DNA of 61,562 bases, from NCBI GenBank assembly GCA_019637695.1, contig JAHBVG010000032.1, forward strand, positions 1 through 61,562, in the 5' to 3' direction. Shown piece by piece: positions 8,904 through 20,970 of this stretch. Below the pieces are notes generated by a model. The model made no database searches. It saw only the letters and a program-made list of their open reading frames with translations, and was not told the DNA's origin. Source of the DNA: Caldilineaceae bacterium. Lineage in GTDB: Bacteria > Chloroflexota > Anaerolineae > Caldilineales > Caldilineaceae. Positions within the stretch are counted from its first letter, which is position 1; each line of letters begins with the position of its first letter. The position numbers and the translations under genes were made by a program.

Positions 8904-9130
8904 TAGAAAGCTACGCTCATCTCTGCCACGAAAACTTCCTGTGCCGTATCGTCATTTTCTAGAACTTCGGTGCCAAAAGTTTCAATGTGAAATTCGATGG
9001 CCGAACGTACGTCAGAGAACGCTTCCTCGTAGGTATCTCCCTCGGCCACGATGATTCCCTTCAATCCAACAGGATACGCCACATAGCCATCTGCATGTTT
9101 TTCGACAATGATCTTAATTGGCTTTTGCAT
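8903..9130 (-). CDS. hicB: HicB-type antitoxin inside the nuo operon
   Basis: The 75-residue protein matches the short HicB fold: KIIVEKHADGYVAYPVGLKG, then AEGDTYEEAFSDVRSAIEFHI. HicB antitoxins bind HicA and often repress their own promoter. The gene has a GGAGG site and starts 24 bp after the nuoG stop. It precedes hicA with a 1-nt overlap, the antitoxin-first order. No C-terminal DNA-binding domain is visible, so autoregulation would need a partner or may be absent. Confidence 0.8.
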   Translation of the reverse strand: MQKPIKIIVEKHADGYVAYPVGLKGIIVAEGDTYEEAFSDVRSAIEFHIETFGTEVLENDDTAQEVFVAEMSVAF

Positions 9131-9154
9131 GGTCGCCTCCGATTCGGAACCACA

Positions 9155-11722
<2,568 letters not shown>

Positions 11723-11758
11723 CTGAGTCCTCTCAGCGAATGCTCATTCCTCTGTGTC

Positions 11759-11829
11759 AAGGATCGGGGATCAGGGATCGGGGATCGGGAACAGACGCCC
11801 GATCCCCGATCCCCAGTCCCTAGTCCCCA
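11759..11829 (-). repeat. Inverted 7-bp-period array between nuoEF and nuoG
   Basis: This array uses another flavour of the unit (GGGGATC, AGGGATC, GGGGACT) with arms that match each other. In the sense strand the nuoEF reading frame ends inside it: the last codons GGG GAC TAG come from the repeat and give the terminal Gly-Asp-stop. Confidence 0.85.
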
Positions 11830-13838
11830 CGCTCATGCGAGACAATTGTATCGTGAAGAACAATCTTGCCCGTCTGCGGGAAGACGCTTTCGTGCAGTCC
11901 GCTGCCGGTGTAGACATCCGGGCGGTAGATCGGGCGGATTGGGATCTCCGGCCCCAGTTCGCTGGGATTGGTCTCGGCGATGTGCAGGTTGAACTCATCG
12001 CGGAACTTGGCTAAGTTGCTTTGCAGTCCCCACACGGCAGCCTCGCCAAAAGGACAGAAGCTCTTGCCGGCGATGTTGCGGGCGATGTATTCCATCAAAG
12101 CCAGATCTTTCGTGCGTCCGCCGCCCTCTTCCATCCGCATCAAGATCTTCTCCAGCCAGGAGGTTCCTTCGCGACAGGGTGTACACTTGCCGCAGCTCTC
12201 CTCGCGGTAGAAACTGAGCGTGCGCCGCGCAATCGCGACCATGGACTGGCTCTCGTCGATCACGATGACGCCCGCGGATCCCAACAGCGAGCCCGCTGTG
12301 GCGACTGCTTCGTAGTCCAGCGGCGTATCCAGTTGATCGGCAGTGAGCAGCTTCATCGAAAGCCCACCGGGGACGACTGCCTTGATCGGCACATCGTCGT
12401 TGACCGGTCCGCCGCCGTAGGTGTAGATCAACTCGCGCAAGGGTGTGGTGTGGGGCAATTCATAGACGCCCGGCGTCTTCACGTTGCCGCTGAGACAGAA
12501 GATGCGCATGCCAGGGCTTTTTTCGGTGCCGAACTGCCGATACCACTCCACGCCGTGGCGCATAACATGGGTGACGTTGGCAATCGACTCGACATTGTTG
12601 ACAATGGTGGGCTTGGCGTACAAGCCTTCCACCGCAGGGAAGGGAGGCTTGAGTCGCGGCTGGCCGCGGTAGCCTTCCAGGCTGGAAAGCTGCGCTGTCT
12701 CCTCGCCGCATTCATACGCGCCCGCCCCGCGGTGGACGACGATCTTCAAATTCTTGCCCGATCCAAAGATATTCTCGCCCAGATAGCCTTTGGCCTCGGC
12801 CTCTACGATAGCCTCGACCAGCCGCACATAGCCAAAGTAATATTCGCCGCGGATATAGATGAAGGCCCGTTCCGCCTCAATGGCGTGGGCGCTCATAATG
12901 ATCCCCTCGATCAACTGGTGGGGATCGTATTCCATGATAATGCGGTCTTTGAAGGTCCCCGGCTCCGATTCATCGGCATTGACAACCAGATAGCGGGGAT
13001 AGATCCCCTTGGGGATGAAGCCCCATTTGACGCCGGTGGGGAAGCCTGCACCGCCGCGCCCGCGGATGCCGCTGTCTCTCACCTTCTCGACGACTTCGGT
13101 GGGCGTCATCTCGCCCAGGACGCGCCGCGCCGTCTCGTAGCCGCCGTCGGCCTCGTAGCTTTCGATCTTGTGGCCGTCTGGCGTGGCAACCCTCCCCATC
13201 AAATACATGGGGTCCATGCCGCCAAAGCGATAGGGACCGGCTGCCTTGCCCGTGTTTTCGGGATCGCCTTCGGGCGTCCACCGTTCCAAACTGGTGAAAC
13301 CATTGCCCGCTTCGATCAGCGCCACCACCTTTTCCACATCTTCCGCCGAATCCAGTTCCTCAAAGTAGCGGATCTGGCCCGTCTTCTGCTCGGTGATGGC
13401 AACCATGGGCGCGCTGCCGCACGATCCCAGACATTCCATGTGGTCAAGGGCAAACTTGCCATCTTGGGTCTTTTGGCCGTGGTGGATGCCCAACTTTTCC
13501 TCAAAGTGGTGCATACACTCGCCCGCCCCGCGCAGCATACAGGGGACGTTGGTGCAGACCTCAACGTGGTATTCGCCTTTGGGCTGCTCGTGGAACATAT
13601 TATAGAAGCCAACCACCGCGCCCACTTCCGCCGGGGTGATATCAAGAATTTCGGCCAATTCGTTCTGCGCCGGCACTGCGCAATATCCATACTCGCGCTG
13701 GATGACATAGAGCGCAGGCAGGATCGCCGACCGCTGCCGTCCTTGAGGATAGCGTGCGATGATCTCGGCGATCTCTGCGCGCATGGCAGGAGTAAGGCCA
13801 ATGGAATTGGCTAGATCTGAGTTTGTGGATTTAATCAT
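11820..13838 (-). CDS. nuoEF: NuoE-NuoF fusion, NADH-binding module of complex I
   Basis: A single 672-residue frame joins NuoE (about 1-178) to NuoF (about 180-615). The NuoE part has the [2Fe-2S] ligands of N1a at C95, C100, C136 and C140. The NuoF part has the FMN/NADH loop GRGGAGFPTG at 260-269 and the N3 ligands C549, C552, C555 and C595. These two proteins are normally separate. A tail of about 55 residues beyond the NuoF core ends in residues encoded by an intergenic array. The upstream gap (13839-13898) shows only the ribosome binding site. A sequencing frameshift that fuses two genes is possible but unlikely, because the junction is smooth. Confidence 0.95.
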   Translation of the reverse strand: MIKSTNSDLANSIGLTPAMRAEIAEIIARYPQGRQRSAILPALYVIQREYGYCAVPAQNELAEILDITPAEVGAVVGFYNMFHEQPKGEYHVEVCTNVPCMLRGAGECMHHFEEKLGIHHGQKTQDGKFALDHMECLGSCGSAPMVAITEQKTGQIRYFEELDSAEDVEKVVALIEAGNGFTSLERWTPEGDPENTGKAAGPYRFGGMDPMYLMGRVATPDGHKIESYEADGGYETARRVLGEMTPTEVVEKVRDSGIRGRGGAGFPTGVKWGFIPKGIYPRYLVVNADESEPGTFKDRIIMEYDPHQLIEGIIMSAHAIEAERAFIYIRGEYYFGYVRLVEAIVEAEAKGYLGENIFGSGKNLKIVVHRGAGAYECGEETAQLSSLEGYRGQPRLKPPFPAVEGLYAKPTIVNNVESIANVTHVMRHGVEWYRQFGTEKSPGMRIFCLSGNVKTPGVYELPHTTPLRELIYTYGGGPVNDDVPIKAVVPGGLSMKLLTADQLDTPLDYEAVATAGSLLGSAGVIVIDESQSMVAIARRTLSFYREESCGKCTPCREGTSWLEKILMRMEEGGGRTKDLALMEYIARNIAGKSFCPFGEAAVWGLQSNLAKFRDEFNLHIAETNPSELGPEIPIRPIYRPDVYTGSGLHESVFPQTGKIVLHDTIVSHERGD

Positions 13839-13898
13839 TGAATTTCCATCCTAAACAAGCTTAAATCGATAGGTGCAGGTTAGGTTTCTAATCTTTCT

Positions 13899-15278
13899 CT
13901 ATTTCTTTAGATAAGGCAAATACGTACGACAAGGACCGTCGACACAGAAGGCAACCTCATAAGGCGGCCAGCCACAATCATCACCAAACCAGAGTTCGGT
14001 AGTCGAAGATGCTGCTTGAACATCGCTACAGGTCGCACCCGTCGCATTGGTCGTCACCATGTCCAGCCGCAGGGTATATGCACCAGGTCCCCAGTTAGGG
14101 ATGTTGCTTAGTGTCAGATCCACCCACTGGTTATTTCCCTTGGCTAAAGGACACAGAGATTGTAATGTATCGAGGGCAGTATGTACCTGACCCGCCCGCC
14201 GCCATTGATAGCGCAGATTATAGGTAAAGAAGGGGTAGGTGCAATTCCAATTGCCAACGCCGGTATTCTGCACTCGCACACGAATCGAATGGTTGCTACC
14301 GTGGTAGAGTTGAGGCGGCTGGTTGCCTGCTGTTTTCCAATCGATCTCCAGGGGAACCCAGCGGGCATTGGGAGTAATAACATTGCTACTGTTGTTCACG
14401 TCCCGAATCTGAATCCCTGTGTAGTAGTGTGTCAGAATTTGCTCACCGTGTTCCCAACGAACGCTCCACGGTATATTTCCAGCCCCGGCGTATGAACATT
14501 GATTGCCACGCGCCCAACGACTAGCCCCTTCTTGGCTCATTCCCCGTTGGTGACCGAAGTTGTTTGCGTCACAAGCTGTGCTAATGGGGTCAGCAACACC
14601 TAGCATATATGGGTGGTTTCCTAGCTGTGGATGATTTACCGTGTTAGCATAAGCATCTGCAGCAAATTCTGTAAATGCGGGTAGGCTACCTTCATAAGAA
14701 ATGTAGTGGCGCGGTGCAGTAGCACCACAAATAAGCAATTGATTGGTATTAAGATTATTGCTACTGCAAGGGGTACTCGATTGATTAGGGAATGTTGCTG
14801 GGGTAAGGCTTTCGAATTTATAGGGAATGAAAGCCTGAAAGGAAATAGAGTTATTGACAGCGCTATCCTGATGATGATGCCAATATGCATAGGAGCGAGC
14901 AGCTACTGCTTGAGCATGCAAGGCAGTAGGATGATAGAATAGTCCCATTTCCTGGGGGACTACATCTAGAAGGTAGTCCGTTTCAAAGAGTACGAGGGCA
15001 GGATTGGTTGAGTAGGGATAGTTGTAGGATGGATTGCCAACGAAGGCTGTACATCCAAAGGAGGTATCACTAAGAGTACACTGATCTCCTGTAGATCCTC
15101 CACTGGCAGTCAATCTGAACATAGTTACAGTAAGTAGGCTAGGAGGTGTAAAGGTCCCTACTGGGGATACCTGATACAATGAAGCCGATTCGGATGTCGT
15201 TGTAGTACACCACAAAACAACCATAAAGAAACTGAATGTCAGGAGAATACGTTTAATGACCATTTGTCCATCTCTCAT
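13899..15278 (-). CDS. Secreted SpoIID/LytB-domain protein with C-terminal YLP motif
   Basis: The 459-residue protein begins with a hydrophobic export signal. The SpoIID-like core is recognisable from YLLDVVPQEM (102-111), ALHAQAVAARSYA (119-131) and GHQRGMSQEGA (about 241-251), followed by GEQILTHYYTG. SpoIID proteins are peptidoglycan lytic transglycosylases in spore formers and occur widely outside them as cell-wall proteins; activity here is inferred. A beta-sandwich-like region follows, and the protein ends in RTYLPYLKK. The ATG at 15278 overlaps the upstream stop by four bases; an internal ATG (15263) is an alternative. It lies in the nuo operon between CD and EF, in DNA that looks more A+T-rich. 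Confidence 0.75.
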   Translation of the reverse strand: MRDGQMVIKRILLTFSFFMVVLWCTTTTSESASLYQVSPVGTFTPPSLLTVTMFRLTASGGSTGDQCTLSDTSFGCTAFVGNPSYNYPYSTNPALVLFETDYLLDVVPQEMGLFYHPTALHAQAVAARSYAYWHHHQDSAVNNSISFQAFIPYKFESLTPATFPNQSSTPCSSNNLNTNQLLICGATAPRHYISYEGSLPAFTEFAADAYANTVNHPQLGNHPYMLGVADPISTACDANNFGHQRGMSQEGASRWARGNQCSYAGAGNIPWSVRWEHGEQILTHYYTGIQIRDVNNSSNVITPNARWVPLEIDWKTAGNQPPQLYHGSNHSIRVRVQNTGVGNWNCTYPFFTYNLRYQWRRAGQVHTALDTLQSLCPLAKGNNQWVDLTLSNIPNWGPGAYTLRLDMVTTNATGATCSDVQAASSTTELWFGDDCGWPPYEVAFCVDGPCRTYLPYLKK

Positions 15279-16594
15279 GGTTGCAGGTTGACTTCTATTA
15301 GACAGAGGCGATCTTCAACAATGGCTGGCATTGAGTCCATCCAAATTGAACAACGAGTGAGAAGACTTTTCCCATCGGGAGACCACGCCAACCCGCCATC
15401 CTCGTACGCATACGTGCCAGTACTAAACGTATAGGTAGGTAGAATTCTGTTAAACTTGCCACTGATGACATCTACAAGGTATAAGCCAAAAAGAGGACGA
15501 CCACTATCGAGTACTTCAATTTGGCCCAGGGTTATCAGATGTCTACTATCGGGCCCCCATGCTGTTTCGAGCGTGTAGCGGGCTTCCATGTCTAGTATGT
15601 GAACTGCATTGGTGACGGTATCGAGAATCCGTAAACCGACAAATGACACTGGAATTTCACCAGCCGTTACCTCCATTGCCAAATATCGACCATTGGGACT
15701 CCATTTTGCCCCTAGCACCCAATGCTTTCCATATCGCTCATCGTTTCCTAGATCCACTTGGCAAAACTTTCCAGTTGCCACATCACCTAGGTAGAGAGCC
15801 ATGTTGTCATAGTATACAATCTGATCTCCATGTGGTTGCCAGGCAATTCGGTATGCCCCTCTGTAGACTTCTTGCTGCAGAGAAGACAGCGAGAAAGGCA
15901 AAGACTCTAGCCGAGATTGAACTGCATCAAAGACAAGGGGCTGTGTTTGTGCTTTGTCCACCAAGAGAATTTTTTTGCCTTCGACATCTGTTGCGATGTA
16001 GGGACCCGATAGACCGACAAAAGGCGGTTCGTCAGAACCTGCAGGGTTGCCACGGATTTGTAAAACTAATTGTTTACCTTCAACGTCGGCGAAGACTACC
16101 GATTGTTTAGAATGGAGCCAGTGAGGCTTGGCTGGGACATTCTGCCGATTCCCATAAAGGTGTACTTCGCCAGTATTAATATTAAATGTTTCAATTCTTT
16201 CCTCTTCCTGTTCCCGAAGCAGCCGCGTGATTAAGACGCGCTGGTTGTCCGGTAGCCACTCTGCAATGGCAATAGTCGCCGTATGCGTCAGAACCACCAC
16301 AGGATCTGAAAAGGCAAATCTATCTAGACCAGACGAAGCCAATAGCTCAGAAGTAGGTTGTCCTCTGAATTCGCAAAGTGGCGGTCTTCCTTCTGTAGGT
16401 GCTTCTGGTGTAGGCAGTGGCGACTGGGAGGTAGACGCGTTGGTGACAGGAGGCATAATTACTACTTCCCCAGTAGGTAAGGCATCCACTACCTCGGATG
16501 GCATTTCAGGTCCGCAGCCAGCGAGAAGAAATGTTAAAAGTAGCATGAAAACCCAGCCCAGAGAATACAAAGACTTTATGATGTTGGCTTTCAT
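15275..16594 (-). CDS. WD40/TolB-like beta-propeller lipoprotein (copy 2)
   Basis: The 439-residue product starts with a lipoprotein signal ending LLAGC, with the lipidated cysteine at 27. A linker with SQSPLPTPEAPTEG follows, and then repeats of the TolB/PD40 type such as GAKWSPNGRYLAMEV, AWGPDSRHLITLG and LAWSPDGKSLLTR. It is a paralogue of the gene just upstream: both share the signal, the SQSPLPTP linker and the propeller. The start was chosen at the ATG behind GAGGGAAGTA, since the longer frame overlaps the upstream gene. Its stop overlaps the SpoIID-like start. Function is unknown; propellers of this kind usually bind proteins or glycans at the cell envelope. Confidence 0.75.
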   Translation of the reverse strand: MKANIIKSLYSLGWVFMLLLTFLLAGCGPEMPSEVVDALPTGEVVIMPPVTNASTSQSPLPTPEAPTEGRPPLCEFRGQPTSELLASSGLDRFAFSDPVVVLTHTATIAIAEWLPDNQRVLITRLLREQEEERIETFNINTGEVHLYGNRQNVPAKPHWLHSKQSVVFADVEGKQLVLQIRGNPAGSDEPPFVGLSGPYIATDVEGKKILLVDKAQTQPLVFDAVQSRLESLPFSLSSLQQEVYRGAYRIAWQPHGDQIVYYDNMALYLGDVATGKFCQVDLGNDERYGKHWVLGAKWSPNGRYLAMEVTAGEIPVSFVGLRILDTVTNAVHILDMEARYTLETAWGPDSRHLITLGQIEVLDSGRPLFGLYLVDVISGKFNRILPTYTFSTGTYAYEDGGLAWSPDGKSLLTRCSIWMDSMPAIVEDRLCLIEVNLQP

Positions 16595-16623
16595 TACTTC
16601 CCTCAGTACTTTTCTCAATCTGA

Positions 16624-17802
16624 TTATGTCCAAGATGGTTGGACTGCAAGGGATAGGATCCACAAGTCGCCCTTTCCGCCTTCAGCAGCAGAACGACCGA
16701 TCAGCAGATCCAGGCTATCAGGCATCCACGCAACCACAGAATCAGGGCTCTCATTTTGAGTCAACTGTTGGATTCCTGTACCATCAGCGTTGATCAGGTA
16801 AATTTCTGTGAACATGGCTGTGCCAGAACCTGCCACCTCTTGGCCTGTAAAGGCCAGGATGTCTGCCTGCGGGGACCAAGTCACCCCTGTCACTGTGAGA
16901 TCTGAGATCTTTTGCCGTTCGCCTGTCGTCAAATCCATCACCCAAAGCCCATCGTGGTGGATGGGGAATGCCGCTTTGTTACTCGCAGGCGACCAGGCTA
17001 CTCCGTTCACATAGCCTAAAAACCCTCTATCGGCAACCTGCTGCATTGCCCCTGTCTGCACGTCTGCCAGCCAGAGTTCCTGCTTGCGCGCAAAGAATAA
17101 TTTCTGCCCATCCGGAGAAGGATAGATCTGGTGGAACACCACATCCCCTGGCATCTCCAGCGTAGAACGTTGAATTACCTGATCGTTGCGCCAGACGCGC
17201 AGACGTTGTTCAGCAACAAAGGCAACCCGTTCCGGTCCATCCCAGAAGGGACGCTGCCAGGGCATCTCGCCTAGAGTGCGGATTTGTTTTGTCTGCACGT
17301 TGACAAGATACATCCTGGCCCACTCAGATTGAATCTCGCGAACATAGGCGATGCGGGATCCCCCCCGCATCCCATTCGCTTCCCAAGCCGGCCATTGGGC
17401 GTCATCTGCGATCTGAACGGCGTTGCTGCCATCTCGATCCATCACCCACAGCGGCGTGACCATACGCCCTTTTTGGGGAGAGAGTTCGAGAAAGTGGTCA
17501 CTCCGCTTTAAGAAAGCAATGCGATCCCCACGGGAAGATATCGTCACCCCACCCATGACACTCCCATCCGTGGTAAGCTGGGTCTCCGCGACGACAACCA
17601 GATCCTCCGCCCCATAGACAGGCGCTGGCGTGGGCAATGGCGACTGACTTATAGATGCAAGAGTGCCAGGTGTTAGAATTATCCTCTCCGGGGTGACTGA
17701 CATGGACGATACTTCCTGTCCACAGCCTGCTAGAATAGCTATAGACAAGAGCAGTATAAGCATCCAAATCAGGTTAAACACAGTCAAAATAGGCTTTGAC
17801 AT
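16624..17802 (-). CDS. WD40/TolB-like beta-propeller lipoprotein (copy 1)
   Basis: The 392-residue product has a lipoprotein signal with ILAGC (cysteine 27), an SQSPLPTPAPVYG linker and PD40-type blades (GVAWSPASNKAAFP, GVTWSPQADILAFTG, YLINADGTGIQQLTQ). It lies 39 bp after the nuoCD stop and is followed 29 bp later by its paralogue, a likely tandem duplication. The ATG at 17802 has an AAGGGA site before it; a GTG six codons upstream is possible. With the next two genes it forms a three-gene envelope block inserted between nuoCD and nuoEF. Confidence 0.75.
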   Translation of the reverse strand: MSKPILTVFNLIWMLILLLSIAILAGCGQEVSSMSVTPERIILTPGTLASISQSPLPTPAPVYGAEDLVVVAETQLTTDGSVMGGVTISSRGDRIAFLKRSDHFLELSPQKGRMVTPLWVMDRDGSNAVQIADDAQWPAWEANGMRGGSRIAYVREIQSEWARMYLVNVQTKQIRTLGEMPWQRPFWDGPERVAFVAEQRLRVWRNDQVIQRSTLEMPGDVVFHQIYPSPDGQKLFFARKQELWLADVQTGAMQQVADRGFLGYVNGVAWSPASNKAAFPIHHDGLWVMDLTTGERQKISDLTVTGVTWSPQADILAFTGQEVAGSGTAMFTEIYLINADGTGIQQLTQNESPDSVVAWMPDSLDLLIGRSAAEGGKGDLWILSLAVQPSWT

Positions 17803-17841
17803 GCGCAAAGATCCCTTCACTCTCTGCTTCGGTTTTCTCCA

Positions 17842-19707
17842 TTACCGATCCACTTCACCCAGCACAATGTCAATCGAACCAATATTGGTTACCACGTCGG
17901 ACAGCATATGGCCGCGACACATGTGATCGATGGCGTAGAGATTGTTGAAGCTCGGCCCGTGGATGTGGACACGATAGGGTTTGGCCGATCCGTCGCTGTA
18001 GACGAAACAGGCCAGTTCGCCCTTGTTGGCTTCCACGCCGCCGTAGACAAAGCCGGCAGGAACCTGAAAACCCTCGGTCATCAGCTTGAAGTGGTGGATC
18101 AGCGATTCCATGCTCACGTCCAACTCGGCGCGCGGCGGCGGCGTCACCTTGCGGTTCTCGGTCTTGAAGGGACCGCCCGGCAGATTCCGCACAGCCTGGT
18201 CGAGAATACGGATACTCTGGTTCATCTCTTCCATGCGCAGCAGATAGCGCCCGTAGCAGTCGCCGGCGTTGCTGGTAGGCACTTCGAAGTTGAACATGGG
18301 ATAGGCGGCATAGGGAACATCCCGGCGCAGATCCCAATCCACGCCGCTGCCGCGCAGCATGGGACCGGTCAAGCCCATGTCCAGCGCGTCCTGGCGGCTG
18401 ATGTAGCCGATGCCTTCGAGCCGTTCGCGCCAGAGCGGCGCGTCGGTGAGCATGGCGTGATACTCTTTGAGTTTGGTCGGCATCACCTTGATGAAATCTT
18501 TCAACTCTTCGATGAAGCGGGGCGGCAGATCTTGCCAGACGCCGCCAATGCGCAGGTAGCTGACGGTGAGGCGAGCGCCGCATGCCATCTCAAAGAGTTC
18601 GAGGATGCGTTCGCGTTCGCGCGTGGCGTACATGAGCAGACTCATCCCCGTGCCGGAAACGTCGAGGACATGGGTGGAAAGCCAGAAGAGATGGGCGGCG
18701 ATGCGCTGCAACTCCGCCATGATCACTCGGATCACCTGGCCGCGTTCGGGAACATCAATGCCCAGCATCTGTTCCACGGGCAGGGCAAAGGCCAGGTTGT
18801 TGTTCATGGCCGAGAGGTAGTCCATGCGGTCGGTGTAATAGATGAAATCTTTGTAGCGCTTGTATTCGGCGATCTTCTCGAAGCCGCTGTGCAAAAAGCC
18901 AAGATCCGGATCGATGCGCACCACCCGTTCGCCGTCCAATTCCACCACAAGACGGAGTACACCGTGCGTGCTAGGGTGGTGTGGACCCATGTTGATGACC
19001 ATATTTTCCAGGCTCATGCCGGGGGGCAGATCGGGCTTGGCGCTGGTGGCCGGGTAGATCTGCGTGCCAAAGGTCTCAAATTCAGGATCATCCCAGGTGA
19101 CAGTGAAGGGGACTTCCTCGCCGCCCAGGGGAACCTGCTTTTGCAGCGGATGGTAGGGCCAGCGTTTGGGCATGAGGATGCGGCGCAGATCCGGGTGTCC
19201 ATCGTAGACAACGCCCATGAGATCATAGCTCTCACGTTCGGGCCAGGTCGCGCCCCGAAAGACCCCTGTCAGGCTGGGCAGATGGGGCTGATCACCACCT
19301 GTGGCCGGCGAGGCCACGGTGAGCATCTTCTTGCGGCCATACGAGCGAAATTGATAGATACCCTGGAAGCGCGCCTCATCTTCGCCAATGGGCAGCCGCA
19401 ACCGATCCACAGCCGTCACATCGATCAACGTTTCGTAGGCCAGCTTTTCATCGGTCTTGATAAAGGTTGCCAGCTCGACCAACCGTTCAGGCTTGACATA
19501 GACCACCTGGTTGCCGTTGTGCAGCCCCGCCGCCAGAATGTCCTCGCCGAAGCGTTCGACAAGGCGGGTGGTGTCCTCGGTTTCGCCTGTGGGCAAAGGC
19601 GCTACCGCAGGCACACCAGGTACATTCAGGCTGGGCAGGATCTCATACGGCTTGGGGCCCGGCGACGTGCCCAATCGGTGGGTGGGGGAAGAAGTCATAA
19701 GTGACAT
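17842..19707 (-). CDS. nuoCD: NuoC-NuoD fusion, quinone-reducing module of complex I
   Basis: A single frame of about 621 residues joins NuoC and NuoD, a fusion known from enterobacteria and some other groups. The NuoC part carries ATWPERESYDLMGVVYDGHPD and the RRILMP signature. NuoD begins around residue 225 with INMGPHHPSTHGVLRL and includes DPDLGFLHSGFEKIAEY and RIGGVWQDLPP, which line the quinone site. Three start codons lie close together; the ATG at 19707 has the best spacing (six bases) from GGAG. Downstream come the lipoprotein/SpoIID block and then nuoEF. No second NuoC or NuoD is present in this window. Confidence 0.95.
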   Translation of the reverse strand: MSLMTSSPTHRLGTSPGPKPYEILPSLNVPGVPAVAPLPTGETEDTTRLVERFGEDILAAGLHNGNQVVYVKPERLVELATFIKTDEKLAYETLIDVTAVDRLRLPIGEDEARFQGIYQFRSYGRKKMLTVASPATGGDQPHLPSLTGVFRGATWPERESYDLMGVVYDGHPDLRRILMPKRWPYHPLQKQVPLGGEEVPFTVTWDDPEFETFGTQIYPATSAKPDLPPGMSLENMVINMGPHHPSTHGVLRLVVELDGERVVRIDPDLGFLHSGFEKIAEYKRYKDFIYYTDRMDYLSAMNNNLAFALPVEQMLGIDVPERGQVIRVIMAELQRIAAHLFWLSTHVLDVSGTGMSLLMYATRERERILELFEMACGARLTVSYLRIGGVWQDLPPRFIEELKDFIKVMPTKLKEYHAMLTDAPLWRERLEGIGYISRQDALDMGLTGPMLRGSGVDWDLRRDVPYAAYPMFNFEVPTSNAGDCYGRYLLRMEEMNQSIRILDQAVRNLPGGPFKTENRKVTPPPRAELDVSMESLIHHFKLMTEGFQVPAGFVYGGVEANKGELACFVYSDGSAKPYRVHIHGPSFNNLYAIDHMCRGHMLSDVVTNIGSIDIVLGEVDR

Positions 19708-19719
19708 CATTGGCTCCAG

Positions 19720-19760
19720 AATTGCGAGTTGCAAGTTGCGAATTGCGAGGGGCGAGTTTG
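19720..19760 (-). repeat. Half-array of 7-bp units between nuoB and nuoCD
   Basis: Units of the type TTGCGAG, TTGCAAG, TTGCGAA follow each other on the plus strand with a 7-bp period. In the sense strand of the operon this is a pyrimidine-rich arm just before the nuoCD ribosome binding site. No clear facing arm is present. The flavour differs from the GGGGATT arrays but the period is the same. Confidence 0.7.
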
Positions 19761-19790
19761 CGTGTTTTGCTCAACGCCTCGTCGCCTCAT

Positions 19791-20324
<534 letters not shown>

Positions 20325-20344
20325 GCGATTTCCTCGATTTCGAC

Positions 20345-20465
20345 TACTGTCTTGTCACTCATGAATTGAGTGAAACATAGTACGGGCGCTGCTTGCTGCG
20401 CCTGGTGTGCAGAGGGCACAGCAAGCAGCGCCCGTACTCCTCAATTTATGCTTGATGCAACGCTA
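20345..20465. repeat. 121-bp palindromic element, copy 1, between nuoA and nuoB
   Basis: A long imperfect inverted repeat is built of an outer arm (TACTGTCTTGTCACTC and its partner) and an inner arm GTACGGGCGCTGCTTGCTG facing CAGCAAGCAGCGCCCGTAC. A second copy of the same length lies at 60953-61073 with most positions identical. It fills the nuoA-nuoB gap, and its last three bases coincide with the nuoA stop codon. No coding capacity is seen, so it resembles a MITE or a REP-like palindromic unit. Confidence 0.88.
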
Positions 20466-20816
20466 CCAGTTGAGAGCGCCTTTGCGCCATTCGTAAATAA
20501 ACCCGATAATCAAGATCAACAAGAACGGAGCCATCACAATCAACGCAAAGACCCGCAATTCTCGCAAAACGACAGCCCACGGGTAGAGGAAGATCACCTC
20601 AATGTCAAAGATTAAGAAGAGCATCGCCACCAGATAATACTTGACCGGGAAACGCCGTCGTGTGTCGCCAAAGGGGATGATCCCAGACTCATAAGCTTCG
20701 AGCTTTGCTTTGTTCTTCACCTTCGGGCCAAGCACCGATGGCATCCCAATGGCTATTGCGGCGAACCCGCTCGTCAGCACAAGCAAAACGAGGAGTGGGA
20801 TATATTCAGACGCCAT
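20463..20816 (-). CDS. nuoA: NADH-quinone oxidoreductase subunit A (first complex I set)
   Basis: NuoA is a 117-residue subunit with three transmembrane helices at the hinge of complex I. The signature YESGIIPFGDTRRRFPVKYYLVAMLF and FDIEVIFLYPWA region is intact. It is the first gene of the minus-strand operon, about 125 nt downstream of a good sigma-70-type promoter (20942-20970). The paralogous nuoA of the second cluster starts 382 bp away in the opposite direction. Confidence 0.95.
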   Translation of the reverse strand: MASEYIPLLVLLVLTSGFAAIAIGMPSVLGPKVKNKAKLEAYESGIIPFGDTRRRFPVKYYLVAMLFLIFDIEVIFLYPWAVVLRELRVFALIVMAPFLLILIIGFIYEWRKGALNW

Positions 20817-20941
20817 GAAACACTCCTTACCAGAATATCAATTTCTACGCCCAATGGGTGGATGAAGAGCGGAACCAACATGCTTAATTGCTTATGGAGA
20901 TAGTACAATCAAACTCGTGCAATTTTCCACGAACCGGCGTG

Positions 20942-20970
20942 ATTCTAGCATGAAGGAATAGTGTTGTCAA
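20942..20970 (-). promoter_or_regulatory. Sigma-70-type promoter of the first nuo operon
   Basis: On the minus strand a perfect -35 box TTGACA (20965-20970) is followed after 17 bp by TAGAAT (20942-20947). The leader to the nuoA start is then about 120 nt. It lies in the 382-bp divergent region shared with the second nuo operon. Confidence 0.8.

Noticed and set aside
12021..19704. Long plus-strand frames opposite nuoEF (12021-13814) and nuoCD (17908-19704)
   Set aside because: Both are antisense shadows of strongly conserved complex I genes; their translations are rich in His, Arg, Gln and Asp without any domain.
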